From contig JANQIX010000012.1 in the NCBI GenBank assembly GCA_028281925.1, positions 17,568 to 81,567 of the forward strand: 64,000 nt of DNA, read 5' to 3'. Under the pieces are notes generated by a model. That model was not told the DNA's origin. It searched no databases and saw only the letters and a program-made list of their open reading frames with translations. Position 1 is the stretch's first letter; every line of letters begins with the position of its first letter. The stretch comes from Alphaproteobacteria bacterium. Lineage in GTDB: Bacteria; Pseudomonadota; Alphaproteobacteria; DSM-16000; Inquilinaceae. Position numbers and translations under genes: made by a program. Below are positions 26,633 to 35,774 of the stretch, piece by piece.

Positions 26633-28765
26633 TCAGCGTCCCATGCTCTCGAGAATCTCGAACATCTGGTTGACGGTATCGATGACGCGCGCGGCCGCGG
26701 AATAGGCGTTCTGCAGCTTCATCATGTTGGTCAGCTCTTCGTCGATATTGACGCCGCTGGTTTCGGAGATGCGCTGGTTCAGCTGGTTCACGAACAGCTG
26801 CTGCACTTCCATGTCGGTGGTTGCGATCTCCGACATGTCGGTGATGTTCCCGACAAGCTGGGCCGTATAGTTGTGGAACGTGGCGTTCAGGGACGGCAGG
26901 CCGCCCGATTGCGGGAAGCTGTTGGTCGCCTGAAAGGCTGCCGCCATGTCAGCCGCAATCGATCCGTCGCTGGACCCCAGCCAATAGGTGCCGTTCTCGT
27001 CCAGCACGGGGCGCCCGTGGGCGATCCGGCCTGGATCCGACTTGATCGTCTCGGCGACGTCCATGTTTGATGCCGCACCGGGCTCAGACACGTGGAAGGC
27101 GAAGGCCTCAGGACTGGCACCGGTGCCGATCTGAACCTTCATGATATCTGATGGGCCGACGCGGATGGTGTACTGGTCACCATCCTGCACCACGCTGGCC
27201 TGGACGCCGGTGATGCCGTTCAGCGCGGTCGCGATGTCGTCGAGCGTGGAAGAGGCGCCGAGCGCCGCTGTTCCGACGAACCCGTCCTCGGTCAGAACGT
27301 TGATGGTGTAGCCGGTTGTGTTGATGGTGGCATCCCGGTCATACGTGGCGGACGCGAATTTCGGGCCGGAATTCTCCGCCTGGATGAAATCGTTGAACCC
27401 GAACAGATTGGAGAAGCCGTCGACCGTGGTCGTCAGTGCGGCGGGCCCGCCGGCCGTGCCCATCGTGATCTGGGCGTCCGGGCCGGCACCGGCCGGGGTG
27501 TTGTCGACCAGCGCCAGGCCATAACCGGCAGACGACAAGGCGCCGGAGAGGGTGAAACTGAGGTTGCCGCTGGCATCCACCGAGACGGTGAAGTCGCCGC
27601 TTCCGGGATTGCCGATTTCGTCCAGAGCAAAGCTGGGCCACGTACCGCCACCGTTGGCGACCAAGGTACTCAGGTCGACGGTACTGTGCTCTTGCCCGTC
27701 TGCGTCCAACACGACAATCGTGGTGTCGTGGCCGGTTGCATAGGTGAACTGCATGGAATTGGCGTTGGCCGCCAGAGACGTGAACCCGTTGGACGCGGTC
27801 AGTGTGCTCGGCGGTGGCATTGCCGTGCCGCGATTGTGCGCCTGGTTGAGTTCATCGCGCAGCGACACGGCAAGATTGTCCAGCTGGGTCTGGACATGCG
27901 GCAATGTCTGGTCGCGCATCTTGAGCAGTTCGCCGATGCGCCCACCGTCGATATGCGTGCTGATGTCGGCACCGGGCGTGTCGACGAAGCTGATATCGTC
28001 GAACTGCTGCGGATACTCCGTCTGCGCGTTCGGCTGCGACAGCGCCTGATAGTCGTCCAGCAGGCGGGCCTTGCCATCCACCAAGGTGATGCCGGAAGGC
28101 AGGAACACCGTCACCTGCTCGTTCGCCTTCTCGACGACCCGGATCGGCACCAGATCGGCGATCTGGGCGAGTGCGACGTCCCGCGCGTCCTTCAGATCGC
28201 CGATCGGATGGTTGACGCTCATATGATGGCCGATCTGCCCGTTCAGGTCGGCGACATCGGATATGGCCTTGTTCAATGTGTCGATCGCAGAGGCAAGATC
28301 GGCTTCGACCGACCCGCGCAGATCCTGAATGCCGGTGCTGAGATCACGGATCGTCGACGACAGCTCTTGTGTGCGGTCGCTGGCGAGGACCAGGTTGTGC
28401 AGCTCGCCCGGGCTCGTCGACAGTGTCTCGAGGGCCGACGACAGGTCGGACAATTGGGAGGCGACGCGTCCACCGTCCGAAGGGTCGCCCAGCAGGCTGC
28501 CCAGCCGTTTCAGGTAATCGTCGGACACCCTCAGGGTGGAGAACTTGGTGGTCTCGCGTAAGGATTCGCGGATCAGCGTATCGTTGGTGCTGCGATCGAC
28601 AGACGTGACGCGCACACCGCCCAACGTGTTGGCGGATTGCTGCACCACTTTCTTGGAGTAGCCCGGCGTGTTCGCGTTGCCTACGTTTTGCGCCGACCAC
28701 TCCATGCCGATTTGCGCGGCATGCAGGCCACTGATCGCGCTCTTCAACGCCCCGGTCAAACTCAT
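26633..28765 (-). CDS. flgK: Hook-associated protein 1
   Basis: A 710-residue FlgK, larger than the 547 residues of the E. coli protein because of an expanded central region (about 310-560). The N-terminal rod/hook motif is standard: SLTGALKSAISGLHAAQIGM and QNVGNANTPGYSKKVVQQSA. The C-terminus has SGVNIDEELTNMMKLQNAYS and AARVIDTVNQMFEILESMG, the conserved coiled coil. AAAGGGA precedes the start. It forms the first ring between hook and filament, downstream of flgE and upstream of flgL. Confidence 0.95.
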   Translation of the reverse strand: MSLTGALKSAISGLHAAQIGMEWSAQNVGNANTPGYSKKVVQQSANTLGGVRVTSVDRSTNDTLIRESLRETTKFSTLRVSDDYLKRLGSLLGDPSDGGRVASQLSDLSSALETLSTSPGELHNLVLASDRTQELSSTIRDLSTGIQDLRGSVEADLASAIDTLNKAISDVADLNGQIGHHMSVNHPIGDLKDARDVALAQIADLVPIRVVEKANEQVTVFLPSGITLVDGKARLLDDYQALSQPNAQTEYPQQFDDISFVDTPGADISTHIDGGRIGELLKMRDQTLPHVQTQLDNLAVSLRDELNQAHNRGTAMPPPSTLTASNGFTSLAANANSMQFTYATGHDTTIVVLDADGQEHSTVDLSTLVANGGGTWPSFALDEIGNPGSGDFTVSVDASGNLSFTLSGALSSAGYGLALVDNTPAGAGPDAQITMGTAGGPAALTTTVDGFSNLFGFNDFIQAENSGPKFASATYDRDATINTTGYTINVLTEDGFVGTAALGASSTLDDIATALNGITGVQASVVQDGDQYTIRVGPSDIMKVQIGTGASPEAFAFHVSEPGAASNMDVAETIKSDPGRIAHGRPVLDENGTYWLGSSDGSIAADMAAAFQATNSFPQSGGLPSLNATFHNYTAQLVGNITDMSEIATTDMEVQQLFVNQLNQRISETSGVNIDEELTNMMKLQNAYSAAARVIDTVNQMFEILESMGR

Positions 28766-28841
28766 CGAACCGTCCCTTTCACCGCGCTGCCGACGCCCGC
28801 TCCCGGCCCGCTAGGGGGCCGGGATGGTCGGATGCGGCCGA

Positions 28842-30254
28842 TTACCGCTTGAGGTTGATGACCTCTTCCAACATCTGATCGCTGGTCGTGATCACCCGGC
28901 TGTTGGCCGAATAGGCCCGCTGTGCCTGGATCATCAGCGTGAACTCTTCGGCGATATCGACGTTGGAGGCCTCCAGCGCCTCCGGCGCGAATTCGCCGGC
29001 CCGGCCGACGCCAGCGTCGGAGATCACCGGATCGCCGCTTTCCACCGTGGCCCGATACGTACCGCCGTCCATGAGCTGCAGGCCATCGGGGTTGGAGAAG
29101 GTGATCATCGGAATGCGGAAGATCTTCTCCGACACGCCATTGCCGTACTGGGCAAAAACATCCCCCTGGTCGTCGATGGTGATGGCCTCGAACTGACCAT
29201 AGGGCAGGCCATCCTGGGTCAGGTTGGTGATCGCAAAATCGTCGGAGGACTGGGTGACGCCGATCGCCCGGTCGGCCTCACCGATGTTGATGATGATATC
29301 GCTGGCAAAGCCGGGGAAGGTGCCGCCGTCCAATGTCAGGATCACCTCGTCGTTGACCACACTGGCCACCAGATCGCCCGCGCCCGCATGGCCGCCGTTG
29401 GTGATGCCTGTCGTCTGGTCCGAGGCCAGAGTGCCGGCGGCGGTACCCGTGGTGTTGAAGTTGACCTCCGTCCACGCATAGTACGTGGTCGGCGTACCGG
29501 CGCCGTCATCGGCGGGTGTGCCGTCGGCGGCCACTTCGAAGACCTGCACCGTCCATTCGCGCGGGTCGGCCGTGTCGGCGCCTGTGGCATACCATTCCAT
29601 GCGCATGGTGCGCGGACGGCCCAGGTCGTCGTAATAGACCTGCTCGGAGAACATTTGGCTGAGCGTCTGGTTGGCGATCGGCGTCGTGGCGGCCGGTGTC
29701 GTCCGTGTCGCGCCACCGGACTCCGACGCAGGCAGGTTGGCGCCGAGGACCACACTCGTGGTCGTCCGCACATTGCCCGTGAGGTTGCCGATATTGACGG
29801 TGGTCAGTTCCTTAGACGGGAAGGTGACGCCGTCGGCGTTGTAGCGCCAGCCCTGCAGGAAGAAGCCTGAGGAGTTGACGAGGTTGCCTGTCGCGTCGGG
29901 CTCGAAATCGCCTTTGCGGGTGTACGAGATCTGGCGGTCGATGCCCGGCGTCTGGTTGTCGTCGGAGAAGTTCTTGACCGCGAAGAAGCCGTTGCCGTTG
30001 ATCGCCAGGTGGGACGTCCGCGACGACGCTTCGATGGAACCCTGCAGGCTGACATTGTAGTGCGGATGGGCAACCACGCCGCCGGGTTCGTGCGACTGCT
30101 GGCTGGACTGTGTCACCAGGGCGGAAAACCGGGTCCCAACCTTCTTGTAGCCGATGGTGCTGGTGTTGGCGATGTTGTCTGAGATATGGCCGATCCGCGC
30201 CGTCTGCGCGTTGAGGCCGGAGATGGCCGTCGTCATGGCGCCGTAAATGGACAT
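28842..30254 (-). CDS. flgE: Flagellar hook protein
   Basis: FlgE (470 residues) polymerises into the hook. The start MSIYGAMTTAISGLNAQTAR and DNIANTSTIGYKKVGTRFSA are the rod/hook N-terminal signature, with SGFFLQGWRYNADG later; the C-terminus holds SNVDIAEEFTLMIQAQRAYS and ANSRVITTSDQMLEEVINLK. The central D2/D3 part is longer than in E. coli (402 residues). It follows flgD, its cap, and precedes flgK. Confidence 0.95.
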   Translation of the reverse strand: MSIYGAMTTAISGLNAQTARIGHISDNIANTSTIGYKKVGTRFSALVTQSSQQSHEPGGVVAHPHYNVSLQGSIEASSRTSHLAINGNGFFAVKNFSDDNQTPGIDRQISYTRKGDFEPDATGNLVNSSGFFLQGWRYNADGVTFPSKELTTVNIGNLTGNVRTTTSVVLGANLPASESGGATRTTPAATTPIANQTLSQMFSEQVYYDDLGRPRTMRMEWYATGADTADPREWTVQVFEVAADGTPADDGAGTPTTYYAWTEVNFNTTGTAAGTLASDQTTGITNGGHAGAGDLVASVVNDEVILTLDGGTFPGFASDIIINIGEADRAIGVTQSSDDFAITNLTQDGLPYGQFEAITIDDQGDVFAQYGNGVSEKIFRIPMITFSNPDGLQLMDGGTYRATVESGDPVISDAGVGRAGEFAPEALEASNVDIAEEFTLMIQAQRAYSANSRVITTSDQMLEEVINLKR

Positions 30255-30326
30255 GTCACACTACCTCGTATTGCTGGCTGTTTCGGTTGGCTGTCGTGTC
30301 GCCCCACATGACGTTCTGTCGGCCGA

Positions 30327-31010
30327 TCAGGCGTTGGGATCGGCGGCCTGCGGCGGCATGTGCACCGCAAGCACGCTGTCCATGGAGACGTAGAGATCGC
30401 CCACCTTGAGCAGCGCGTCGGTTCCATCGGACTCCACGCCGTCCACAAGGCCGCGGACATAAGGCACTGCGGTCACCGCATTGCCGTCCACGTTGGTTGC
30501 TTCCACCTGCAAGAAGTACTGGCCCGGATCCACCGGGTTGCCGTCGTTGTCGAGACCGTCCCATGTCACCTGGTGGTAGCCGGGTGAGGTCTCGCCGGTG
30601 GCGCTCCACACCGCGTTGCCACCGGCATCGACGATCGAGACGTTGGTCAAGATGGAGTTGGAATCGAGCGTGTAGGCCATTTTTGCCGGCTGGCCGTCGT
30701 AGCTGAAGCCGCTGCCCTGGACCTCGACCACCATGCCGATATAGCCGAGAGCCGTCTGCATGGGGGAGGTGGTCTGTGCGCCGATCAACTCGTCCAGCTT
30801 CTGGTTCTGGGCGATCAGCTGTTCGACCGTGCTGAATCCCACCAGCTGGTTCGTGAACTCCGCCGTTTCCAGCGGGTCCAGCGGGTCCTGATGCTGCAGC
30901 TGTGTGGTCAGCATCAGCAGGAACTGGTCGAGCGTCTCGTCGATGCTCTCTTTGGACTGGACCTGATCGCCCGTCAGGGCGGTTCCGGCAGCTGTGCTCT
31001 GGACTTCCAT
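30327..31010 (-). CDS. flgD: Hook assembly scaffold (hook cap)
   Basis: A 227-residue FlgD that caps the growing hook. N-terminal FlgD domain: IDETLDQFLLMLTTQLQHQD, PLDPLETAEFTNQLVGFSTV and EQLIAQNQKLDELI. Then a tudor/FlgD-Ig part with VSIVDAGGNAVWSATGETSP, YHQVTWDGLDNDGNPVDPGQ and YFLQVEATNVDG. It lies between fliK and flgE, the standard order. Confidence 0.95.
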   Translation of the reverse strand: MEVQSTAAGTALTGDQVQSKESIDETLDQFLLMLTTQLQHQDPLDPLETAEFTNQLVGFSTVEQLIAQNQKLDELIGAQTTSPMQTALGYIGMVVEVQGSGFSYDGQPAKMAYTLDSNSILTNVSIVDAGGNAVWSATGETSPGYHQVTWDGLDNDGNPVDPGQYFLQVEATNVDGNAVTAVPYVRGLVDGVESDGTDALLKVGDLYVSMDSVLAVHMPPQAADPNA

Positions 31011-31029
31011 GGCTTAGGTTCCCGTCGCG

Positions 31030-32364
31030 CTAGATGCGCAGGTCGAGCCGGCCGGTGGCTGTCCAGCCATCGGTGCGGATCGTCACCTGTTGCTCGCCGT
31101 CGACCTGGTCGCCGGCGGGCTGGTCTTCGCCTTCAAGGCCATCACCGGCAGCGCCTTCGCCGCGACCGGCACTTTGCTGGCCCTGACCGCTGCCGCCGTT
31201 CTGGCCCCTCAGCGAGAATTCAAGGCTGCTGTCGTCCGTCTGCAGGCCGGAGCTGCCGAGCGCGCGTTCCAGCGAGCTTGAGTCCCGGCGCAGCATGTCC
31301 AGCGTCTCCGACCGATCGACCACGATGCGCGCGTGCACGCGATTGTCGTCACCGATCTCCAGCTTCACCTCCACATTGCCGAGGGACGCCGGTTGAAGCC
31401 GGATGGTGAATCGGTCGATGCCGTCGGCCCCAGCCTTGCGCATCTGCACCGCGACCTGATCAGCCACAGGCATTGGCGTGGCCGCCGGACGTTGGGCGGC
31501 GAGTGTGGCCTGGAAGCTGGGGCCGGACTTGTCGGCGCCGGCGGTGGCGGCCATGCTCGGTGGGCTCTGCAGAGGCCGTTCGTCGCCAGCCGACCGGGAT
31601 CGCCCACCATTGCCTGCCGCTGCTTCAGCGATGGCCGCAGCGGGACCTGTCTGCGGCTTCTCCGGCAGGATATCCGCTGGCGTCTGACCCGCCTTGGCAT
31701 CCACACCGCGGGGCTTCGCCATGGCGTTGGCCGCCTCGGCAACCATGTGGCCCGGGGCATCCAGATCGGCAGCCGGCGTGGCGGTCCGCGCGGCCGCGGC
31801 AGCTTCGCCAGCCTGGCGGCCGCCCTGCTTGTCGTCGACCAGCACCGCCGGGCGGATCATGGCTTCGACGTCCGGCTCTGCCGAACCGTCTTGGTCCACG
31901 GCGTTCGCCACGGCCTGTGGGTTGGTCGGCGTGGGAACTGTTGCCACCGCCGCGGCTGCCGGGTCGGTCTGCGCTGGGGTCTCGCCAGGTACGGGAACCG
32001 GAGCCGCATCGGCGACTGCACCCTCGAGATCCGCTTCCGGGGCGGCCGCTTCTTCGCTGCCGCCATCTTCGGCATTCTGGCCGTCTGCCGTCTCGTCGCC
32101 CACAACCTGCCGGGCCAGCGCGAGCAGCGCGTCCGGATCGGTCGGCAGGCCGTCTTCGCCCAACAGATCCTGGTTCGCAAGCCGCGCTGCCATCTGTTCG
32201 ACGGAGGGCAGCTTGCCGGCTTCCGCCAACGCGGCACTTTGCGCGCCAAGCAGCTGGTCGAACGTCATGCCCAGCGTCGGGACCGCCTTGCCTCCGGTGG
32301 CGGCTCCGGCACTGCCGGGTGCGGCCGCTGGCTGGACAGGGGCGATGGCTGCAATCGGGTTCAC
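31030..32364 (-). CDS. fliK: Hook-length control protein
   Basis: FliK (444 residues) measures hook length and switches export specificity through FlhB. The long Ala/Pro-rich, low-complexity N-terminal region is the ruler; the conserved C-terminal domain reads GIDRFTIRLQPASLGNVEVK and VVDRSETLDMLRRDSSSLER, LGSSGLQTDDSSLEFSLRG. I place the start at GTG 32364 (VNPIAAIAPVQPAA), with GAGG about nine bases upstream; the longer frame overlaps the upstream gene and is basic shadow sequence. It is followed by flgD. Confidence 0.88.
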   Translation of the reverse strand: MNPIAAIAPVQPAAAPGSAGAATGGKAVPTLGMTFDQLLGAQSAALAEAGKLPSVEQMAARLANQDLLGEDGLPTDPDALLALARQVVGDETADGQNAEDGGSEEAAAPEADLEGAVADAAPVPVPGETPAQTDPAAAAVATVPTPTNPQAVANAVDQDGSAEPDVEAMIRPAVLVDDKQGGRQAGEAAAAARTATPAADLDAPGHMVAEAANAMAKPRGVDAKAGQTPADILPEKPQTGPAAAIAEAAAGNGGRSRSAGDERPLQSPPSMAATAGADKSGPSFQATLAAQRPAATPMPVADQVAVQMRKAGADGIDRFTIRLQPASLGNVEVKLEIGDDNRVHARIVVDRSETLDMLRRDSSSLERALGSSGLQTDDSSLEFSLRGQNGGSGQGQQSAGRGEGAAGDGLEGEDQPAGDQVDGEQQVTIRTDGWTATGRLDLRI

Positions 32365-32404
32365 TGTCTCACCCTCGTTCGGTTCATACCCACAAGGCCT
32401 GGCA

Positions 32405-32839
32405 TCAGAAGGTCTGATTGATGGCGACCGGCACATAGGCCTGGTCGCGCTCTGTCGGTTTGGCGGCCTGGCCATAGCCGGCCGGCTTGACCGAAGCGTC
32501 GCGGGCACAATCGACCACGGTGTCGATGATGCGTTGGCTGACCGATTGCGCGCTCTCAATGGCCTTCTGATTGGCAAGGGCCGATCGCTTCAGCGCCGAT
32601 TCGCCATCGCGCAACGCCTGAACGCTCTCTTCGTCCAGTTCGTCGAGTTCGGCCTTGCGAGTCCCCAGAGTCTTCAGCTTGCGCTGAAAGACCTGTTCAA
32701 GCCCGGTCTTGCGCACGGAGAAGCCTTCGACACCGGCGATGCGCATCGCACGCAACGCGTCGGTTTCTTCGTCCAGCACCGCCCTCAGATCGTCCATGGT
32801 GCGGCTGACGCTGGTCACCAAGTCTTCAATACTCATCAC
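32405..32839 (-). CDS. FlgN-like helical flagellar protein
   Basis: A 144-residue all-helical protein starting MMSIEDLVTSVSRTMDDLRA. The first 90 residues form the long amphipathic hairpin expected of FlgN (VLDEETDALRAMRIAGVEGF, VFQRKLKTLGTRKAELDELD). FlgN is the cytoplasmic export chaperone for FlgK and FlgL, both encoded downstream in the same run. It starts 3 bp after flgJ. Sequence similarity to known FlgN is weak, so the call leans on length, helical pattern and position. Confidence 0.55.
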   Translation of the reverse strand: MMSIEDLVTSVSRTMDDLRAVLDEETDALRAMRIAGVEGFSVRKTGLEQVFQRKLKTLGTRKAELDELDEESVQALRDGESALKRSALANQKAIESAQSVSQRIIDTVVDCARDASVKPAGYGQAAKPTERDQAYVPVAINQTF

Positions 32840-32842
32840 GGC

Positions 32843-33166
32843 TCACGCCTCCTGAAGGGTCAGCAGCTCGCGGGACACGGCATCGGCAAGACCGATCCCG
32901 CCCGACCGGGCCATTTCCATGCCGAACTGTTCGACCAACATGGAGCGGTAGATGTCCTCTGCCTGGCCGCCGCCGAACATCGGGTCGGTTTTGATGCCGG
33001 CGAACATGTGCTGCAGCATCTGCGAGATGAACACGGCCTCGAACTGGACGGCGGAGTCTCGGGTTTCGGCCGGGTCGACACCGCGCTGCAGCGGGCGCGC
33101 CTGCTGCAGCGCCGGTTGAAGCTGTAGCGCTTCCGTGCCGGGCAAGGGGGCCATGTCGCTCATCAC
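32843..33166 (-). CDS. flgJ: Rod-binding protein (FlgJ N-terminal type)
   Basis: A 107-residue FlgJ containing only the rod-cap domain: SAVQFEAVFISQMLQHMFAG, DPMFGGGQAEDIYRSMLVEQ and FGMEMARSGGIGLADAVSRE. The C-terminal muramidase domain of gammaproteobacterial FlgJ is absent, as usual in alphaproteobacteria. The start overlaps the flgI stop by four bases. Confidence 0.93.
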   Translation of the reverse strand: MMSDMAPLPGTEALQLQPALQQARPLQRGVDPAETRDSAVQFEAVFISQMLQHMFAGIKTDPMFGGGQAEDIYRSMLVEQFGMEMARSGGIGLADAVSRELLTLQEA

Positions 33167-34332
33167 AGCACCTCCAGTTCGGCCTGCAGCGCGCCGGCCG
33201 CGCTGATGGTCTGCAGGATCGAGATCATGTCGCGCGGTCCGATACCCAGCGCGTTCAGGCTCTGCACCAGCTCTTGCAGCGTCAGGCCGCCTTCGACGAC
33301 GCCCAGCTGCTGATCATCGCCGGTATCCACATCCACCTGGGTGCGCGGCACGACTTCGGTGGTCCCGCCCGACAGCGGGCCAGGCTGCGAGACCTGGGGT
33401 GTCTCGGTGATGCGCACCGTGAGATTGCCTTGTGCGACCGCGACGGTGCTGATCTGCACGTTCTCACCCATCACGATGATGCCCGTCCGCTCGTCCACGA
33501 CCACCCGGGCCGGCTGGTCCGGCACGATCTCAAGCTGTTCGATCTCGGTCAGCAGGCCGACCACGTCGCCCGCCAGCGACGGCGGGAGGGTCATGCGCAC
33601 TGTCGCGGGGTCGGTCGCCACGGCCATGCTGGTGCCCGTGTAGCGGTTGATGGCGTCCTGGATGCGGCGCGCCGTGGTGAAGTCGGGATTGCGCAGGGCC
33701 AGGTTGATCTCGCTCAGATCCGCCAGTTCGAACAGGATCTCGCGTTCGACAATCGCGCCGCCCGGGATGCGGCCGGACGTCGGCACACCCTGTGTCACCG
33801 TCTCGGCCTCGCCGCCGACACTGAAGCCGCCGACGGAAACGGAGCCCTGCGCCACCGCATAGACTTCTCCGTCCGCGCCCAGAAGCGGGGTCACCAGCAG
33901 GGTGCCGCCCAGCAGGCTGTCGGCATCGCCCAGCGATGAAACGGTGACGTCGATCGTGCTGCCCTGGCGGGTGAAGGCGGGCAGGGTTCCCGTGACCATC
34001 ACCGCGGCCACGTTATCGGTCTTGATGTTGTCGCCGCGGGTGTTGATGCCGAGGCGTTCCAGCATGCCGATCAAGCTCTGCTCGGTGAACGGCGAGCCGT
34101 TGATGCTATCGCCGGAACCGTCCAGTCCGACCACCAGGCCATAGCCCACCAGCATGTTGGATCGGACGCCCTCGACATCGACGATGTCCTTGATGCGCGA
34201 CGCCGCGGCGGCTGGACCGACCATGGTGGCAAGCACAGTCAGAATCAGCCACATCGTCGGCAGATACCGGCATGGTGCGGCCGCGACCCTGGCGAGGTTG
34301 GATCCGATGTATGAGGGGCGGCGCTGCGCCAT
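33163..34332 (-). CDS. flgI: Flagellar P-ring protein
   Basis: FlgI forms the periplasmic P-ring bushing. After a signal peptide ending near VGPAAAASRIKDIVDVEG, the conserved core is visible: MLVGYGLVVGLDGSGDSING, PFTEQSLIGMLERLGINTRG, VAAVMVTGTLPAFTRQGSTI, DVTVSSLGDADSLLGGTLLV and TPLLGADGEVYAVAQGSVSV. The C-terminus LTLQELVQSLNALGIGPRDM ISILQ is standard. The ATG at 34332 (MAQRRPSYIGSN) is used; 34254 would leave a signal peptide without basic residues. It is first in the flgI-flgL run and diverges from fliX over a CtrA box. Confidence 0.95.
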   Translation of the reverse strand: MAQRRPSYIGSNLARVAAAPCRYLPTMWLILTVLATMVGPAAAASRIKDIVDVEGVRSNMLVGYGLVVGLDGSGDSINGSPFTEQSLIGMLERLGINTRGDNIKTDNVAAVMVTGTLPAFTRQGSTIDVTVSSLGDADSLLGGTLLVTPLLGADGEVYAVAQGSVSVGGFSVGGEAETVTQGVPTSGRIPGGAIVEREILFELADLSEINLALRNPDFTTARRIQDAINRYTGTSMAVATDPATVRMTLPPSLAGDVVGLLTEIEQLEIVPDQPARVVVDERTGIIVMGENVQISTVAVAQGNLTVRITETPQVSQPGPLSGGTTEVVPRTQVDVDTGDDQQLGVVEGGLTLQELVQSLNALGIGPRDMISILQTISAAGALQAELEVL

Positions 34333-34512
34333 GTTCACTTCGTCCCGTGGGCTCGATGACTCGTTTCGCCTCATCGTTATGCGAAAGCCGTGCCAATCGC
34401 CGATCGCCCGGATTCGCCGACGGATCCTCGGGCTTCAGCCGTATTGGCCCGCGGCGGCAGGCAACGCTTGCCATCACCACCCGGCAAGAGATTCCCATCC
34501 GTTTTCAGTGGC

Positions 34513-34527
34513 TTAACGGCGTCTTAA
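34513..34527 (+). promoter_or_regulatory. CtrA box between flgI and fliX
   Basis: TTAACGGCGTCTTAA, followed by C, is an exact TTAA-N7-TTAAC match. It lies about 94 bp before fliX and 180 bp before flgI. In Caulobacter the fliX/flgI pair is also divergent and CtrA-controlled. Confidence 0.7.
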
Positions 34528-34620
34528 CCATGCTGCGCGAGGATCGGTGTGGCACGAGATCGTGAGTGCCGTGCGCGGGCCCGGCAGCGTGCCAAGGCGC
34601 CGAGGGGTCGGGATAAGCGA

Positions 34621-35067
34621 ATGAAGATCGAGACGACCGGACAGGTTCGCCAGGCGTCGAAGAGCAAGAGGGTCGACCGCCGGGACGAAATCGGCGCGCG
34701 GTTCTCCGACGCGCTGTCCCGTATGCTCGGTGTCGGCGAGGGCCCTGCGACCGTCGACGGTCCCGGAAACGTCACGGGCGTCGAAGCCTTGCTCGCCGTT
34801 CAGGCGGCAGGCGATACGGACGATTCTCCGCAAGGCCGCGCATCGCGGGCGCGCCAGCGGGCGGACCAGCAACTGGATGCGCTGGAGGGGCTGCGCCGTG
34901 GCATTCTGGCGGGCCGCCTGACCGAGCGCGACTTGCTGGAGTTGGCCCGCGGGGCCGCGGAACGCCGCTCACAGGTGGACGACCCACGGCTGGCGGAAGT
35001 ACTCGACGAGGTCGAACTGAGAGTGCAGGTCGAGCTGGCAAAACTGGGCATCAGCATCGAGATCTAG
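34621..35067 (+). CDS. fliX: Flagellar assembly regulator FliX
   Basis: FliX links early basal-body assembly to the sigma-54 activator FlbD in Caulobacter and is alphaproteobacteria-specific. The 148-residue protein begins MKIETTGQVRQASKSKRVDR and ends with the family's most conserved part, QQLDALEGLRRGILAGRL and DPRLAEVLDEVELRVQVELA, KLGISIEI. The start at 34621 has GGGATAAG upstream. It diverges from flgI, as in Caulobacter. A sigma-54 type promoter before flgF suggests that the FliX-FlbD system is used here, although flbD is not in the window. Confidence 0.85.
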   Translation: MKIETTGQVRQASKSKRVDRRDEIGARFSDALSRMLGVGEGPATVDGPGNVTGVEALLAVQAAGDTDDSPQGRASRARQRADQQLDALEGLRRGILAGRLTERDLLELARGAAERRSQVDDPRLAEVLDEVELRVQVELAKLGISIEI

Positions 35068-35228
35068 CCTCCGTTCCGCCGCACTGCAGAAAACGGACGA
35101 CCAATCAACAGCTTGTGACGCTTCTTTCCGTCACAGACGGGATTGTCGAGCGGCCCTTCGATTCATATACTCCGCCCGCGCCGCGGCCGAGGGTGCCGCT
35201 TTGCCTTGGTCAGTTCACGGGAGCCAGT

Positions 35229-35651
35229 ATGTCGAGCCCGCTTGTTCCCCCGGACTATCGGCCGTCGGAAGATGAGCCGTTCATGAATCCGATTATGCGG
35301 GAGTATTTTCGCGCGCGATTACTTCAATGGCGTTTGGACCTGTTGGCGGACTCGTCGGAAACCATCCATCACCTCCAGGAAGGCAACTCGCTGGAACCAG
35401 ACTTGGCCGACCGTGCGACGGTTGAGACCGACAGGTCGTTGGAGCTGCGCACCCGCGACCGCGAGCGCAAGCTGATCAGCAAGATCGACGAGGCTTTGCA
35501 GCGAGTGGAAGACGGCAGCTACGGCTTCTGCGAAGACACCGGCGAACCGATCTCCATCCGCCGGCTGGAGGCCCGCCCGATCGCCACCCTGAGCCTCGAG
35601 GCGCAGGAAAAGCATGAGCGGCTGGAGCGGACCCATCGGGACAACGCATAG
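35229..35651 (+). CDS. dksA: RNA polymerase-binding transcription factor DksA
   Basis: DksA (140 residues) enters the RNA polymerase secondary channel and, with ppGpp, tunes rRNA and amino acid promoters. The coiled coil with its acidic tip is followed by LISKIDEALQRVEDGSYGFC and then TGEPISIRRLEARPIATLSL and EAQEKHERLERTHRD. Only one of the four zinc-binding cysteines of the E. coli protein (CxxC...CxxC) remains, which is common in alphaproteobacteria. ATG 35229 gives the expected length. It lies between fliX and the flgH group. Confidence 0.92.
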   Translation: MSSPLVPPDYRPSEDEPFMNPIMREYFRARLLQWRLDLLADSSETIHHLQEGNSLEPDLADRATVETDRSLELRTRDRERKLISKIDEALQRVEDGSYGFCEDTGEPISIRRLEARPIATLSLEAQEKHERLERTHRDNA

Positions 35652-35774
35652 CGGGGCCGGGCCAGGCACCGGATCAGCCGGGAAGACTCGGTGCCCGGCA
35701 GGAATTGCCGCCGCCTGCCGCGCCCACCGGGTGGCGGGCGAGGCAGGCAAGGGCGAGAGGCCGATCGGTCCCGA

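Noticed and set aside
34549..34565. TGGCACGAGATCGTG before fliX as a sigma-54 promoter
   Set aside because: The -24 half is good but the invariant GC at the -12 position is missing.
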